From Planococcus sp. A6 (GTDB lineage: Bacteria > Bacillota > Bacilli > Bacillales_A > Planococcaceae): a stretch of 64,000 nt of DNA. Numbering within the stretch: position 1 is the stretch's first letter; every line of letters starts with the position of its first letter. Below, piece after piece: positions 24,788 through 33,079 of the stretch. The notes under the pieces are model-generated. The model had not been told where the DNA came from. It was given only the letters and a program-made list of their open reading frames with translations, and searched no databases. The position numbers and the translations under genes were made by a program. The DNA lies in NCBI RefSeq assembly GCF_028823615.1, contig NZ_JAPEHT010000001.1, positions 21,396 to 85,395 on the forward strand, given 5' to 3'.

Positions 24788-26081
24788 ATGGCGTTGGAGG
24801 CAGGAATCGTACTAGCGATTGTATTTGCAGTAATGCTCATTATCAGTGTACCGATATCGGTCAGTATCATCATTGCTTCATTGGCAGCAATATTGATTAG
24901 TTTACCTATGGATATGGCGATTTTTACTGCCAGCCAAAAACTTGTTACTGGGCTGGATAGTTTCACCTTATTGGCAGTTCCGTTCTTCATTTTGGCAGGG
25001 ATCTTAATGAATAATGGCGGAGTTGCCGAGCGTTTGATCAACTTTGCCAAAGTGCTTGTCGGGCGTGCGCCAGGAGCATTGGCGCATACGAACGTGCTCG
25101 GGAACACCTTGTTCGGTTCTTTGTCGGGTTCTTCTGTAGCGGCGGACCGCAATTGGCGGCGTTATGGGGCCATTGCAGAAAAAAGAAGGATACGATCCGA
25201 AGTTTTCCGCAGCGGTCAATATTTCCTCTGCACCGATCGGTTTGATTATTCCGCCAAGCGGAACCTTAATCATCTATTCGCTTGTCAGTGGAGGAACGTC
25301 GGTCGCGGCATTGTTTGTCGCAGGATACTTACCGGGCTTGCTATGGGCATTCGCTTGCATAGCCGTGGCATTTATCATTGCGAAAAGAAGAAATTATCCA
25401 ACATCAGAAAAAGTCAGCTTTCAGGTAGCCTTTAAAACATTCTTGGATGCGATTCCTAGTTTGATGTTAATTGTCATTGTAATTGGCGGAATTTTGTCAG
25501 GGATTTTCACTGCGACAGAAGCAGCAGCCGTGGCAGTCGCGTATACCTTTATACTGTCTTTGGCTTATGGCGCAGTTAAGTTCAAGCATCTTCCAAGAAT
25601 CATTATGGAATCGGTGGAAATAACCGCTGTCATCATGCTTCTCGTATCCGCTTCGGCGGTCATGTCGTGGGTCATGGCGTTCACGGGCATTCCGTCAGCA
25701 ATCAGTGAATTGATCTTGGGCATTTCAGAAAATCCAATTATTTTATTGCTGATCTTAAACCTTTTCTTGTTATTCATTGGAACATTTATGGATATCACGC
25801 CGGCTGTCCTTATATTTACACCAATTTTCTTGCCGATTGTGGTCGGTTTCGATATGGACCCAATCCATTTTGGCATCATGATGGTCATGAACTTGAGCAT
25901 CGGGAACATTACGCCTCCTGTAGGAAGCGCTTTGTTTGTCGGATCCAGTATTGCGAATTTGGATATTGAAGACGTGATCAAACCGCTCATTCCATTTTAC
26001 GCCGCGATTATCGTGGTACTCCTATTGGTTACATATATTCCCGCAATCAGCATGTGGTTGCCGAATTTGCTCGGTTATTAA
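24788..26081 (+). pseudogene. TRAP transporter large permease (DctM type), split by a +1 frameshift
   Basis: The first frame runs from ATG 24788 (AAGGAAG 8 bases upstream) and encodes the normal DctM start through NVLGNTLFGSLSGSSVAA. It then turns into unrelated sequence (DRNWRRYGAIAEKRR). The true continuation, AIGGVMGPLQKKEGYDPKFSAAVNISSAPIGLIIPPS, is in the next frame and runs to 26081. Removing one base from GCGGACCGC at about 25146 restores a continuous product of about 430 residues, the usual length. All later family features are present (SGIFTATEAAAVAVAY, GNITPPVGSALFVGSS). So the gene is recent and otherwise intact. The cause may be a real mutation that disables transport or a base-calling error; there is no slippery run to suggest programmed shifting. 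Confidence 0.85.
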
Positions 26082-26144
26082 TCCGAACAGGCAACAATCA
26101 CAAAAACAAGGTTTTTCAATGCACAACGAAAGGGTGTACGGCTC

Positions 26145-28520
26145 ATGTCTTTAAAAGAACAGTATTTATTTGAATTTCAAACAGAACAAGACAATATTCT
26201 TACATTCCATCTCGGAGACCCTTCGGTTACCGCACAAGTAATGGTGTTGGAACAGGACATCATCCGGGTACTTATGATGAACGGGGATCAGCTTGAAGTC
26301 GACAATACATGGCTAGTCGCTCCTGGAATGGACGATGTCCCATTTGAAGGCAGAAGCCGTTTTGATTTGTCGCCGTTCTCACTTCCTTCTTATAAGGCGC
26401 ATACAGAAGGGAACACAGCGAGCGTTGAAACAGAAATGGTCAAACTATCCATTGACTTAGATGGTTTTAAAGTCACATGGTTTTTCAAAGGAAGCGATGG
26501 AAAACTCACCGAGATTGCAGCAGACCGGAAAACCCAAGCATATAATTTCGACGGTTCACTCGGGAATGGCATATTCCACTACTTGCAAAGAAATCACGAT
26601 GAGCAGTATTTCGGCTTAGGGGAAAAAAGCGGCGATATGGACCGTTACGGCAAACGCTACCGCATGCTGAGCGTCGATCCGATGGGATACGACGCACAAC
26701 ACACGGATCCATTGTATAAACACATTCCGTTTTACATTACGCGTAATAAACAATCGGATATTTCCTTTGGGATTTTCTATGACAATATGGCGCAAAGCGT
26801 GTTCGATATGGGCAATGAAATGGACAATTACCACGGATGGTACCGCTACTATCATTCATTCGCTGGAGACTTGGATTATTACATAATTGCCGGGCCACAA
26901 GTGAAAGACGTTGTGAAACGCTATTCTTGGCTAACAGGGAAAACCATCTTTTCCCCGAAATGGAGCCTCGGCTATTCCGGATCGACAATGACCTACACGG
27001 ATGCACCTGATGCCCAAGAACAATTAAAAGACGACATCATCTGCGATTCGTTCCAATTGTCTTCAGGCTATACTTCCATCGGCGACAAGCGTTATGTGTT
27101 TAATTGGAATCGGGAGAAGTTCCCAGATCCGAAAGGCTTTATCGATGAATATCATCAAAAAGGCGTGCAGTTATGCGCGAACATCAAGCCGGCGCTATTG
27201 AAAAGCCATCCGCAATTCGAAGAACTGGAAAAACAAGGCGTGTTTATCCGCAACCGTTCAGGTGAAGTGGAAATGGTTCAGTTCTGGGACGAAGTTGGCG
27301 CCTATATTGACTTCACCAATGTAAAAGCCATTCAATGGTGGAAAGAAAATGTCACTTCGCAATTATTAGAGTACGGCATTGACTCCACATGGAATGATAA
27401 TAACGAATTCGAAGTCTGGTCGACAGAAGCTGTCTCCAATGGGTTCGGCAAAGAGCTGCCATTTGAAACGATGCGTGCTGTCCAGCCGCTGCTCATGATG
27501 AAAGCATCCTATGAAGCGCAAAAGGAATACGCGCCTCATTTACGTCCTTATTTGATCTCCCGTTCTGGCAGCCCAGGCATGCAGCGTTATGTCCAAACTT
27601 GGTCTGGCGATAATTACACGAATTGGAAATCGCTTAAATACAATATCAAAATGGGCTTAGGGCTGAGCATGTCGGGTATTTATAATGTCGGCCATGACAT
27701 CGGCGGATTTTCAGGTCCTGCCCCGGAGCCGGAGTTGCTGGTGCGCTGGGTACAAAATGGCATCTTCCATCCGCGCTTCACCATCCATTCCTGGAACGAC
27801 GACCAAACCGTCAATGTCCCGTGGATGTATGAAGAAACGACAAGTACAATCCGTGAATTGATGAAGTTCAGGCACCGTATCACGCCTTATTTGTACACGG
27901 CACTGTATGATGCTCATGCAAACTACGAGCCGATTATCCGACCAACCTTCTACGATTTCGGAGGAGATATCAAAACGTATGAAGAGAACGATGAGTTCAT
28001 GTTGGGCGAGTCTATCTTGGTAGCGTCAGTTGTCGAACAAGGTCAAACGGAAAGAGCGGTCTATTTACCGGTGAGTGAAGGCGGCTGGTTCAATTTCCAT
28101 ACTTCAGAATGGCACGATGGCGGCCAGCATGTAACAGTGCCGGCGCCGCTCGACTACAATCCGTTGCTGATTAAAGCAGGAAGCATCGTACCGATCAACG
28201 ACGCGGAGCCGAGCTTTGCGACAAAAGATAAAGTGGAGCGTGGCTTTATGCTATTCCCGCATCGCGAAGAAGGCAGCTCGACGTATCGTTTGTACGAGGA
28301 CGATGGCATTTCCGCAGACTACGAGCAAAATCATGCAGTGATCACGGTCTCGATGGAATCGAGTGCTTCGGAAATCGAGTTGAGCTTTGACGTTAAAGGA
28401 ACGTACACTTTGCCTTACGACACAATCCGTTTTTACATGAACGGGGACGATAAGCGTGCCGTGTCTGTAAACGGCAGCGAAATTGAGAAGAAAAACGGGT
28501 GTTTCGAAGTTGAAATTTAA
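26145..28520 (+). CDS. Glycoside hydrolase family 31 alpha-glycosidase
   Basis: The 791-residue GH31 enzyme has no signal peptide, so it acts in the cytoplasm. Its N-terminal beta-sandwich leads into the catalytic barrel. The nucleophile is Asp418 in STWNDNNE, a variant of the family WxDMNE, and the acid/base is Asp489 in TWSGDNYTNW. GHDIGGFSG and HSWNDDQTVN are further active-site strands. C-terminal beta domains follow (YRLYEDDGIS). GH31 members cleave alpha-glucosides, alpha-xylosides or related sugars with retention. Lying between a TRAP transporter and uxaC, it may release uronate or another sugar from an imported oligosaccharide. The NDN variant at the nucleophile makes substrate prediction unsafe. 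Confidence 0.88.
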   Translation: MSLKEQYLFEFQTEQDNILTFHLGDPSVTAQVMVLEQDIIRVLMMNGDQLEVDNTWLVAPGMDDVPFEGRSRFDLSPFSLPSYKAHTEGNTASVETEMVKLSIDLDGFKVTWFFKGSDGKLTEIAADRKTQAYNFDGSLGNGIFHYLQRNHDEQYFGLGEKSGDMDRYGKRYRMLSVDPMGYDAQHTDPLYKHIPFYITRNKQSDISFGIFYDNMAQSVFDMGNEMDNYHGWYRYYHSFAGDLDYYIIAGPQVKDVVKRYSWLTGKTIFSPKWSLGYSGSTMTYTDAPDAQEQLKDDIICDSFQLSSGYTSIGDKRYVFNWNREKFPDPKGFIDEYHQKGVQLCANIKPALLKSHPQFEELEKQGVFIRNRSGEVEMVQFWDEVGAYIDFTNVKAIQWWKENVTSQLLEYGIDSTWNDNNEFEVWSTEAVSNGFGKELPFETMRAVQPLLMMKASYEAQKEYAPHLRPYLISRSGSPGMQRYVQTWSGDNYTNWKSLKYNIKMGLGLSMSGIYNVGHDIGGFSGPAPEPELLVRWVQNGIFHPRFTIHSWNDDQTVNVPWMYEETTSTIRELMKFRHRITPYLYTALYDAHANYEPIIRPTFYDFGGDIKTYEENDEFMLGESILVASVVEQGQTERAVYLPVSEGGWFNFHTSEWHDGGQHVTVPAPLDYNPLLIKAGSIVPINDAEPSFATKDKVERGFMLFPHREEGSSTYRLYEDDGISADYEQNHAVITVSMESSASEIELSFDVKGTYTLPYDTIRFYMNGDDKRAVSVNGSEIEKKNGCFEVEI

Positions 28521-28597
28521 GAAGTTGGACGCTTGACTGGAGTAACGGAGCAAGACAAAGACTTTTTGAAAATAATTGCCTTACTGGGAGTGGCCTG

Positions 28598-30004
28598 ATG
28601 AAATTTATGGATGAAGATTTTTTACTGAATAGCAAGAGCGCGAAGATCCTCTATCATGAGTACGCAAAAGATCTTCCTTTATACGATTTTCATTGTCATT
28701 TGAGTCCGCAACAGATTGCGGAAGACCATCGCTTTGAAAATATTACCGATGTCTGGCTAAAAGGCGACCATTATAAATGGAGAGCGATGCGCGCATTTGG
28801 GATCGACGAGCAATTCATTACGGGAAATGCCAGCGACAAAGAGAAGTTTCACGCATGGATCCGCACGGTGCCGCATACGATGGGGAATCCGTTGTATCAC
28901 TGGTCTCATCTGGAGCTGAAAAAGTATTTCAACTACGACGAAGTGATCAAAGAAGAAAACTGGGAAGCGATGTGGGAGCAGCTCAATGAGCTCGTTCAAT
29001 CAGATGCTTTCTCCGTTCGGAAGTTAGTAAAAGACAGCAATGTCAAAGTCATTTGCACCACTGATGACCCGGCTGACAATTTGGAATATCACATGCAAAT
29101 TGCTGCAGATGCGAGTGTTGAAGCGAAAGTGCTGCCGACATTCCGCCCGGACAAGGGCCTTGCCATTTCTGCTGACGGATTCACTTCATACATTCAGGAA
29201 CTTGGAACATCAGCTCAACTGGCTATCCATAACTACGCAGATTTCTTGAAGGCTTTGTCTGAAAGAGTCGACTATTTCCACAAGCACGGATGCCGCATTT
29301 CGGATCACGGCTTTGAGTATTTGCCATATCAAGAAACTCACTTTGAAGAAGCTGCAAGTATTTTCGAAAAAGCGTTATCGGGCGAAAAGATTTCCAAAGT
29401 CGAAGAAGAAAAGCATAAAACGTTCACGATGCAATTCTTGGGTGAGCTATATGCAAAACACGATTGGGCAATGCAATTACATATTGGCCCATTGCGCAAT
29501 AACAATACACGGATGTTCGAGCAGGCTGGCGCCGATAGTGGCTTCGATTCCATAAATGATTTTGAGTTGGCTCGCCCGCTCAATCAATTTTTAAACAGCT
29601 TGGATCGAAAAGAAGTGTTGCCAAGAACGATTATCTACCCGCTCAATCCGGTCCATTTTGAAATGGTGGCCAGTACGATCGGCAATTTTCAATCCAGCGA
29701 AATGAAAGGGAAAATCCAATTCGGTTCCGGCTGGTGGTACAACGACCAAAAAGATGGCATGATGCGGCAAATGAAAGAATTGGCCAATGCTGGGTTGTTG
29801 AGCCTCTTTGTCGGCATGTTGACGGATTCGCGCAGTTTCCTGTCCTTTACACGCCACGATTATTTCAGAAGAATCTTGTGCCAATTGGTTGGGAACTGGA
29901 TCGAAGAAGGGGAGATCCCGGCGGATTATGAATTCGTCGGCCAGATGATTCAAGATATTTCTTACCACAACGCAACACAATACTTCGCTATTAACTTGGA
30001 CTGA
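28598..30004 (+). CDS. uxaC: Glucuronate isomerase
   Basis: The 468-residue uronate isomerase interconverts D-glucuronate and D-fructuronate (and D-galacturonate and D-tagaturonate) in the cytoplasm. The opening FLLNSKSAKILYHEYAKDLPLYDFHCHLSPQQIAED contains the metal-binding HCH. VICTTDDPADNLEYH, MQLHIGPLRNNNTRMFEQAGADSGFDS and FVGMLTDSRSFLSFTRHDYFRRILC are all typical. GGGAGTGG precedes ATG 28598. It is the entry step of the pathway encoded here; its product goes to UxuB immediately downstream. Confidence 0.95.
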   Translation: MKFMDEDFLLNSKSAKILYHEYAKDLPLYDFHCHLSPQQIAEDHRFENITDVWLKGDHYKWRAMRAFGIDEQFITGNASDKEKFHAWIRTVPHTMGNPLYHWSHLELKKYFNYDEVIKEENWEAMWEQLNELVQSDAFSVRKLVKDSNVKVICTTDDPADNLEYHMQIAADASVEAKVLPTFRPDKGLAISADGFTSYIQELGTSAQLAIHNYADFLKALSERVDYFHKHGCRISDHGFEYLPYQETHFEEAASIFEKALSGEKISKVEEEKHKTFTMQFLGELYAKHDWAMQLHIGPLRNNNTRMFEQAGADSGFDSINDFELARPLNQFLNSLDRKEVLPRTIIYPLNPVHFEMVASTIGNFQSSEMKGKIQFGSGWWYNDQKDGMMRQMKELANAGLLSLFVGMLTDSRSFLSFTRHDYFRRILCQLVGNWIEEGEIPADYEFVGQMIQDISYHNATQYFAINLD

Positions 30005-30030
30005 TACAAGTCTGGAAATGAGGGTGCTTT

Positions 30031-30867
30031 ATGATTCCTATCCACAAAAATTTAAATGGCCGTGTAGCGGTTGTCACTGGGGGCAGTGGCGTCCTGTGTT
30101 CGGAAATGGCGCGTGAACTTTCGAGGCAAGGCATGAAAATCGCTATTCTCAATCGTACTGCTTCAAAAGGCGAGAGTGTGGCCAATTCAATCATTGAAGC
30201 AGGTGGACAGGCGCTTGCGCTGCCAGTCGACGTGCTCGATCGTGCATCACTGGAACAGGCAAAGCAGCAAATATTGGAGAAATTCGGCCAGATCGACTTG
30301 CTCGTCAACGGCGCAGGCGGCAATCACCCAGATGCCATCACAGCTCCTGAAACCTATGATGAAAAAGCCGCTGGACAATCCTTTTTCGATTTGGACGAGC
30401 GCGGCTTCTCCTCGGTCTTTTCACTTAACTTCACGGGAACCTTTTTGGCCTGCCAAGTATTCGGGCAAGAGTTGTTGAAAAGTGAATCGCCGGCAATTAT
30501 CAATCTATCATCGATGAGTGCTTATGCACCACTGACGAAAATTCCAGCCTATAGTGCGGCGAAAGCTTCCATCAATAACTTCACACAATGGCTGGCGGTG
30601 CATTTTGCAGAAACAGGCTTGCGCGTCAATGCCATTGCACCAGGTTTTTTCCTGACAGATCAAAACCGGGATTTGTTGATGGACAAAGACGGAAATCCTA
30701 CAGCTCGCACGAAAAAAATTCTCGAAGCGACGCCGATGAACAAGTTCGGCGAGCCGGAAAACTTGCTTGGAGCCTTGCTGTTTTTGGCGGATGAATCGTA
30801 TTCATCGTTTGTGACAGGAACAACCATGGCAGTCGACGGCGGTTTCATGGCTTATTCCGGAGTGTAA
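30031..30867 (+). CDS. uxuB: D-fructuronate/D-mannonate oxidoreductase, SDR type
   Basis: This 278-residue short-chain dehydrogenase has VAVVTGGSGVLCSEMARELSRQGMKIAILNR (cofactor), NGAGGNHPDA, Ser in INLSSMSAY and the catalytic YSAAK. The GAGGNHPDAIT segment and the position between uxaC and the uxuA operon match the SDR-type mannonate oxidoreductase of Bacillus (YjmF), not the long-chain UxuB of enteric bacteria. It reduces D-fructuronate to D-mannonate with NAD(P)H. It is last in the operon and ends at a strong terminator. Substrate assignment rests on context plus family. Confidence 0.88.
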   Translation: MIPIHKNLNGRVAVVTGGSGVLCSEMARELSRQGMKIAILNRTASKGESVANSIIEAGGQALALPVDVLDRASLEQAKQQILEKFGQIDLLVNGAGGNHPDAITAPETYDEKAAGQSFFDLDERGFSSVFSLNFTGTFLACQVFGQELLKSESPAIINLSSMSAYAPLTKIPAYSAAKASINNFTQWLAVHFAETGLRVNAIAPGFFLTDQNRDLLMDKDGNPTARTKKILEATPMNKFGEPENLLGALLFLADESYSSFVTGTTMAVDGGFMAYSGV

Positions 30868-30903
30868 ACGTACACTATGTCTCTAATAAGTTAAAATTCT
30901 CAT

Positions 30904-30960
30904 AAAACACCCTCTACTGAGCGATTGGCATTTGCCGTTGCTCGGCAGAGGGTGTTTTTT
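30904..30960. terminator. Terminator of the uxuB operon
   Basis: AAAACACCCTCT (30904-30915) and AGAGGGTGTTTT (30947-30958) form a perfect 12-bp stem followed by T. The same stem sequence, slightly altered, ends the amidase gene at 36370-36431. Confidence 0.9.
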
Positions 30961-30971
30961 CCTGTCCTGTT

Positions 30972-31032
30972 CCCAAGAATAACCCAGTTCAATCAAACGT
31001 GCTTCACTGAATGCTTGTGCACTTAATGTGAC
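30972..31032 (-). pseudogene. Relic of an amidase C-terminus
   Basis: The minus-strand reading SAQAFSEARLIELGYSWEQ matches SAQAFSEARLIELAYSYEQ at the C-terminus of the intact amidase at 36448-37857. Only about 20 codons remain. The terminator beside it is also a copy of the one beside the amidase, so the unit copied was gene end plus terminator. Confidence 0.8.
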
Positions 31033-31150
31033 CCAAAACTTCTCGCATAATAATGCCTCTATATTCATTCTTAAAAAAACCTGGAATTCAGTTCCTCTCC
31101 AAAGCATCTCCTCAGATTTCCCATTGACATTTTTCCTCGCATATTTATAA

Positions 31151-31179
31151 TTGACCATGATAATCATTTTCAATTAGAT
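31151..31179 (+). promoter_or_regulatory. Promoter with Fur box, upstream of acyl-transfer operon
   Basis: TTGACC (31151-31156), a 17-base spacer and TTAGAT (31174-31179) form a promoter. The spacer holds TGATAATCATTTTCA (31158-31172), which matches the 7-1-7 Fur consensus TGATAATNATTATCA at all but one position. Repression by Fur with iron is the expected consequence; this is inference from the site. Confidence 0.75.
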
Positions 31180-31318
31180 GTTTGTAGATGATTTTCGGGA
31201 AGGTCGAAAGACAGTGACTGCGTATGTGATCCGTCATTGCGATGGCGAGGATATACTTGAAACAAACTAAAGCTTCCTGCATAGGCAAGTGATACTAACG
31301 AGTGAAAGGAAGTAAACA

Positions 31319-31567
31319 ATGAAAAACATCGAAAAATATCGAAATGCATTTATAGAAGCCTTGGAATTGGACGAAAATGAGGCATTGGAAGAGTTGGCAT
31401 TGGGCGAGTCAAGCGAATGGGATTCGCTGGGGCATATGATTCTTATTTCTACTTTGGAAGAGGCTTTTGATGTTTCCATAGATGCGGATTTGATGACTGA
31501 ATTCGATTCGTATCAGTCCGGGATCGATTTATTGACTCGTATGGGAGTAGACTTCGTCAATGAATAG
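31319..31567 (+). CDS. Acyl carrier protein
   Basis: This 82-residue acidic protein has EWDSLGHM, in which Ser36 is the expected phosphopantetheine attachment site (DSL motif). It starts behind AAAGGAAG, is first in the operon and overlaps the ligase gene by 8 bases, so the two are probably co-translated. It should carry the acyl group activated by the ligase and hand it to the membrane acyltransferase, as DltC does in teichoic-acid D-alanylation. It is divergent enough from FabD-type AcpP that it is clearly a dedicated carrier. Confidence 0.9.
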   Translation: MKNIEKYRNAFIEALELDENEALEELALGESSEWDSLGHMILISTLEEAFDVSIDADLMTEFDSYQSGIDLLTRMGVDFVNE

Positions 31568-32951
31568 CTTCAAAAAAATCGAGCAGTTTGGAAGCCGTTC
31601 AGCGGTATATGCGGAACGGGAATATTCTTATGCTGAAATGGGGGGAATTGCTGATGCGATCTGCGCTCAAGTAGGGGAAAGAACGCTCGTTTTTTGCTTG
31701 TGTTCGAATAATAAAGAGTCTTTATTTGGCTACGTGGGCTTTATTAGAGGCGGCGTTGTGCCGGTGCTGTTGGATGCCTCCATCCAGCCCGACCGGCTGC
31801 AAAGGCTGATTGCCCTTTATAAGCCTGCATACATATGGGCGGAGAGTGAAAATCAGAGCCTCTCCAATGCAATGGATCATTCGTTTGTGTACGGGAATTA
31901 TACTTTATTCAAAAATCCGGAGCGTTTTCAACAGGAGCTTGATGAACATCTTGCGCTTCTTTTAACCACTTCAGGAAGTACCGGAAGCCCCAAATTTGTT
32001 CGCTTGAGTTATGAAAATATTTTCAAGAACGCTGAATCCATAGCGGAGTATCTTGACATCAAGCCAGACGATAAACCGATCACCACTCTGCCGATGAACT
32101 ATTCTTACGGCCTTTCGATCATCAATAGCCATTTCATCAAAGGCGCGACGGTCATTGCAACGGATGCCTCCATCTTGAAAAAAGAATTTTGGGATTTGTG
32201 CAAAGAACAACGGGCTACCACTTTCGGGGGCGTTCCGTTCGTCTACGAGATGCTCGATCGGCTGAAGTTTGAAGCGTTTGACCTGCCGAGTTTAAAAACA
32301 TTGACGCAAGCAGGCGGGAAATTAAACCCGGGGTTGGCGTCCAAGTTTGCGGCAGTATGCAATGAAAAAGGAATGCGTTTTTTCACCATGTACGGCCAAA
32401 CGGAAGCGACGGCACGGATGAGCTATTTGCCGCATGAAAAAAACCAGGCAAAAGTCGGAAGCATCGGAATTGCCATCCCCGGCGGAGAATTGATGCTCCA
32501 AGATGAAGAGGGCAATAACATCACAGCACCCCATGTAAACGGCGAGTTGATCTATAAAGGGGCCAATGTCTCCTTAGGGTATGCGGAGTCGCTGGCGGAT
32601 CTTTCGAAAACAGATGACAATGGCGGCGTGCTGCACACAGGTGATCTGGCGTATGTTGACGAGGACGGGTATTTCTATATAACGGGGCGCATCAAAAGAA
32701 TCATTAAAGTCGCCGGAAGCCGCATCAGCCTGGATGAAGTGGAAGAGCTTTTGGGTGAGCATGGCCATGAGTGCATCTGCAGTGGCACGGATGACCGAAT
32801 GCATGTGTACACACTGAAGGAAGATTGTGTTCAAATTAAAAAAATAATAAAGGAAAAATTAAACTTAAAAGGCGTTAAGGTGACGGAAATTAAGGAGATC
32901 CCACGCAACCAGTTTGGGAAGATACTTTATTCCGAGTTGCCTGCAGGATGA
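31560..32951 (+). CDS. AMP-forming acyl/amino-acid ligase loading the carrier protein
   Basis: The 463-residue ANL-superfamily enzyme has the ATP-binding loop LLTTSGSTGSPKFVRLSYEN, the adenylate motif TMYGQTEATARMS, HTGDLAYVDEDGYFYITGRIKRIIKVAGSRISLDEVEE and the catalytic Lys near the end (PRNQFGKILYSEL). It should activate a small acid as acyl-AMP and load it on the adjacent carrier. The PMNYSYGLSIINSHFIKGA region recalls ligases of polysaccharide-acylation clusters rather than long-chain fatty acyl-CoA synthetases. I cannot read the substrate from the pocket: D-alanine, acetate or a hydroxy acid are all possible. RBS (GGAG) lies inside the carrier gene. Confidence 0.88.
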   Translation: MNSFKKIEQFGSRSAVYAEREYSYAEMGGIADAICAQVGERTLVFCLCSNNKESLFGYVGFIRGGVVPVLLDASIQPDRLQRLIALYKPAYIWAESENQSLSNAMDHSFVYGNYTLFKNPERFQQELDEHLALLLTTSGSTGSPKFVRLSYENIFKNAESIAEYLDIKPDDKPITTLPMNYSYGLSIINSHFIKGATVIATDASILKKEFWDLCKEQRATTFGGVPFVYEMLDRLKFEAFDLPSLKTLTQAGGKLNPGLASKFAAVCNEKGMRFFTMYGQTEATARMSYLPHEKNQAKVGSIGIAIPGGELMLQDEEGNNITAPHVNGELIYKGANVSLGYAESLADLSKTDDNGGVLHTGDLAYVDEDGYFYITGRIKRIIKVAGSRISLDEVEELLGEHGHECICSGTDDRMHVYTLKEDCVQIKKIIKEKLNLKGVKVTEIKEIPRNQFGKILYSELPAG

Positions 32952-33079
32952 TCGCCTGACCCTTCACAGGAGACAAGGTATAGGGGACACCATTTTAAAG
33001 GCTGAGACAGAGGGTGTTCAAGGCACTGGAATCTCTCGTTTTATGAAAAATCTTAAGTTTATTTTGATCAGGTGATTGA

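Larger units (their letters stand above)
30868..31318. other. Intergenic region with terminator, gene relic and Fur-type promoter
   Basis: From left to right it holds the uxuB terminator (30904-30960), a minus-strand relic of an amidase 3' end (30972-31032), and the promoter with Fur box (31151-31179). The remaining 140 bases are leader without a recognised structure. Confidence 0.7.

Noticed and set aside
24779..26081. Programmed frameshift in the TRAP permease
   Set aside because: There is no slippery heptamer, internal ribosome-like site or following pseudoknot that I can see at the shift.
30883..31173. 96-codon minus-strand ORF
   Set aside because: Only about 20 codons match the amidase C-terminus; the rest is terminator and promoter DNA, so it is a relic and not a gene.
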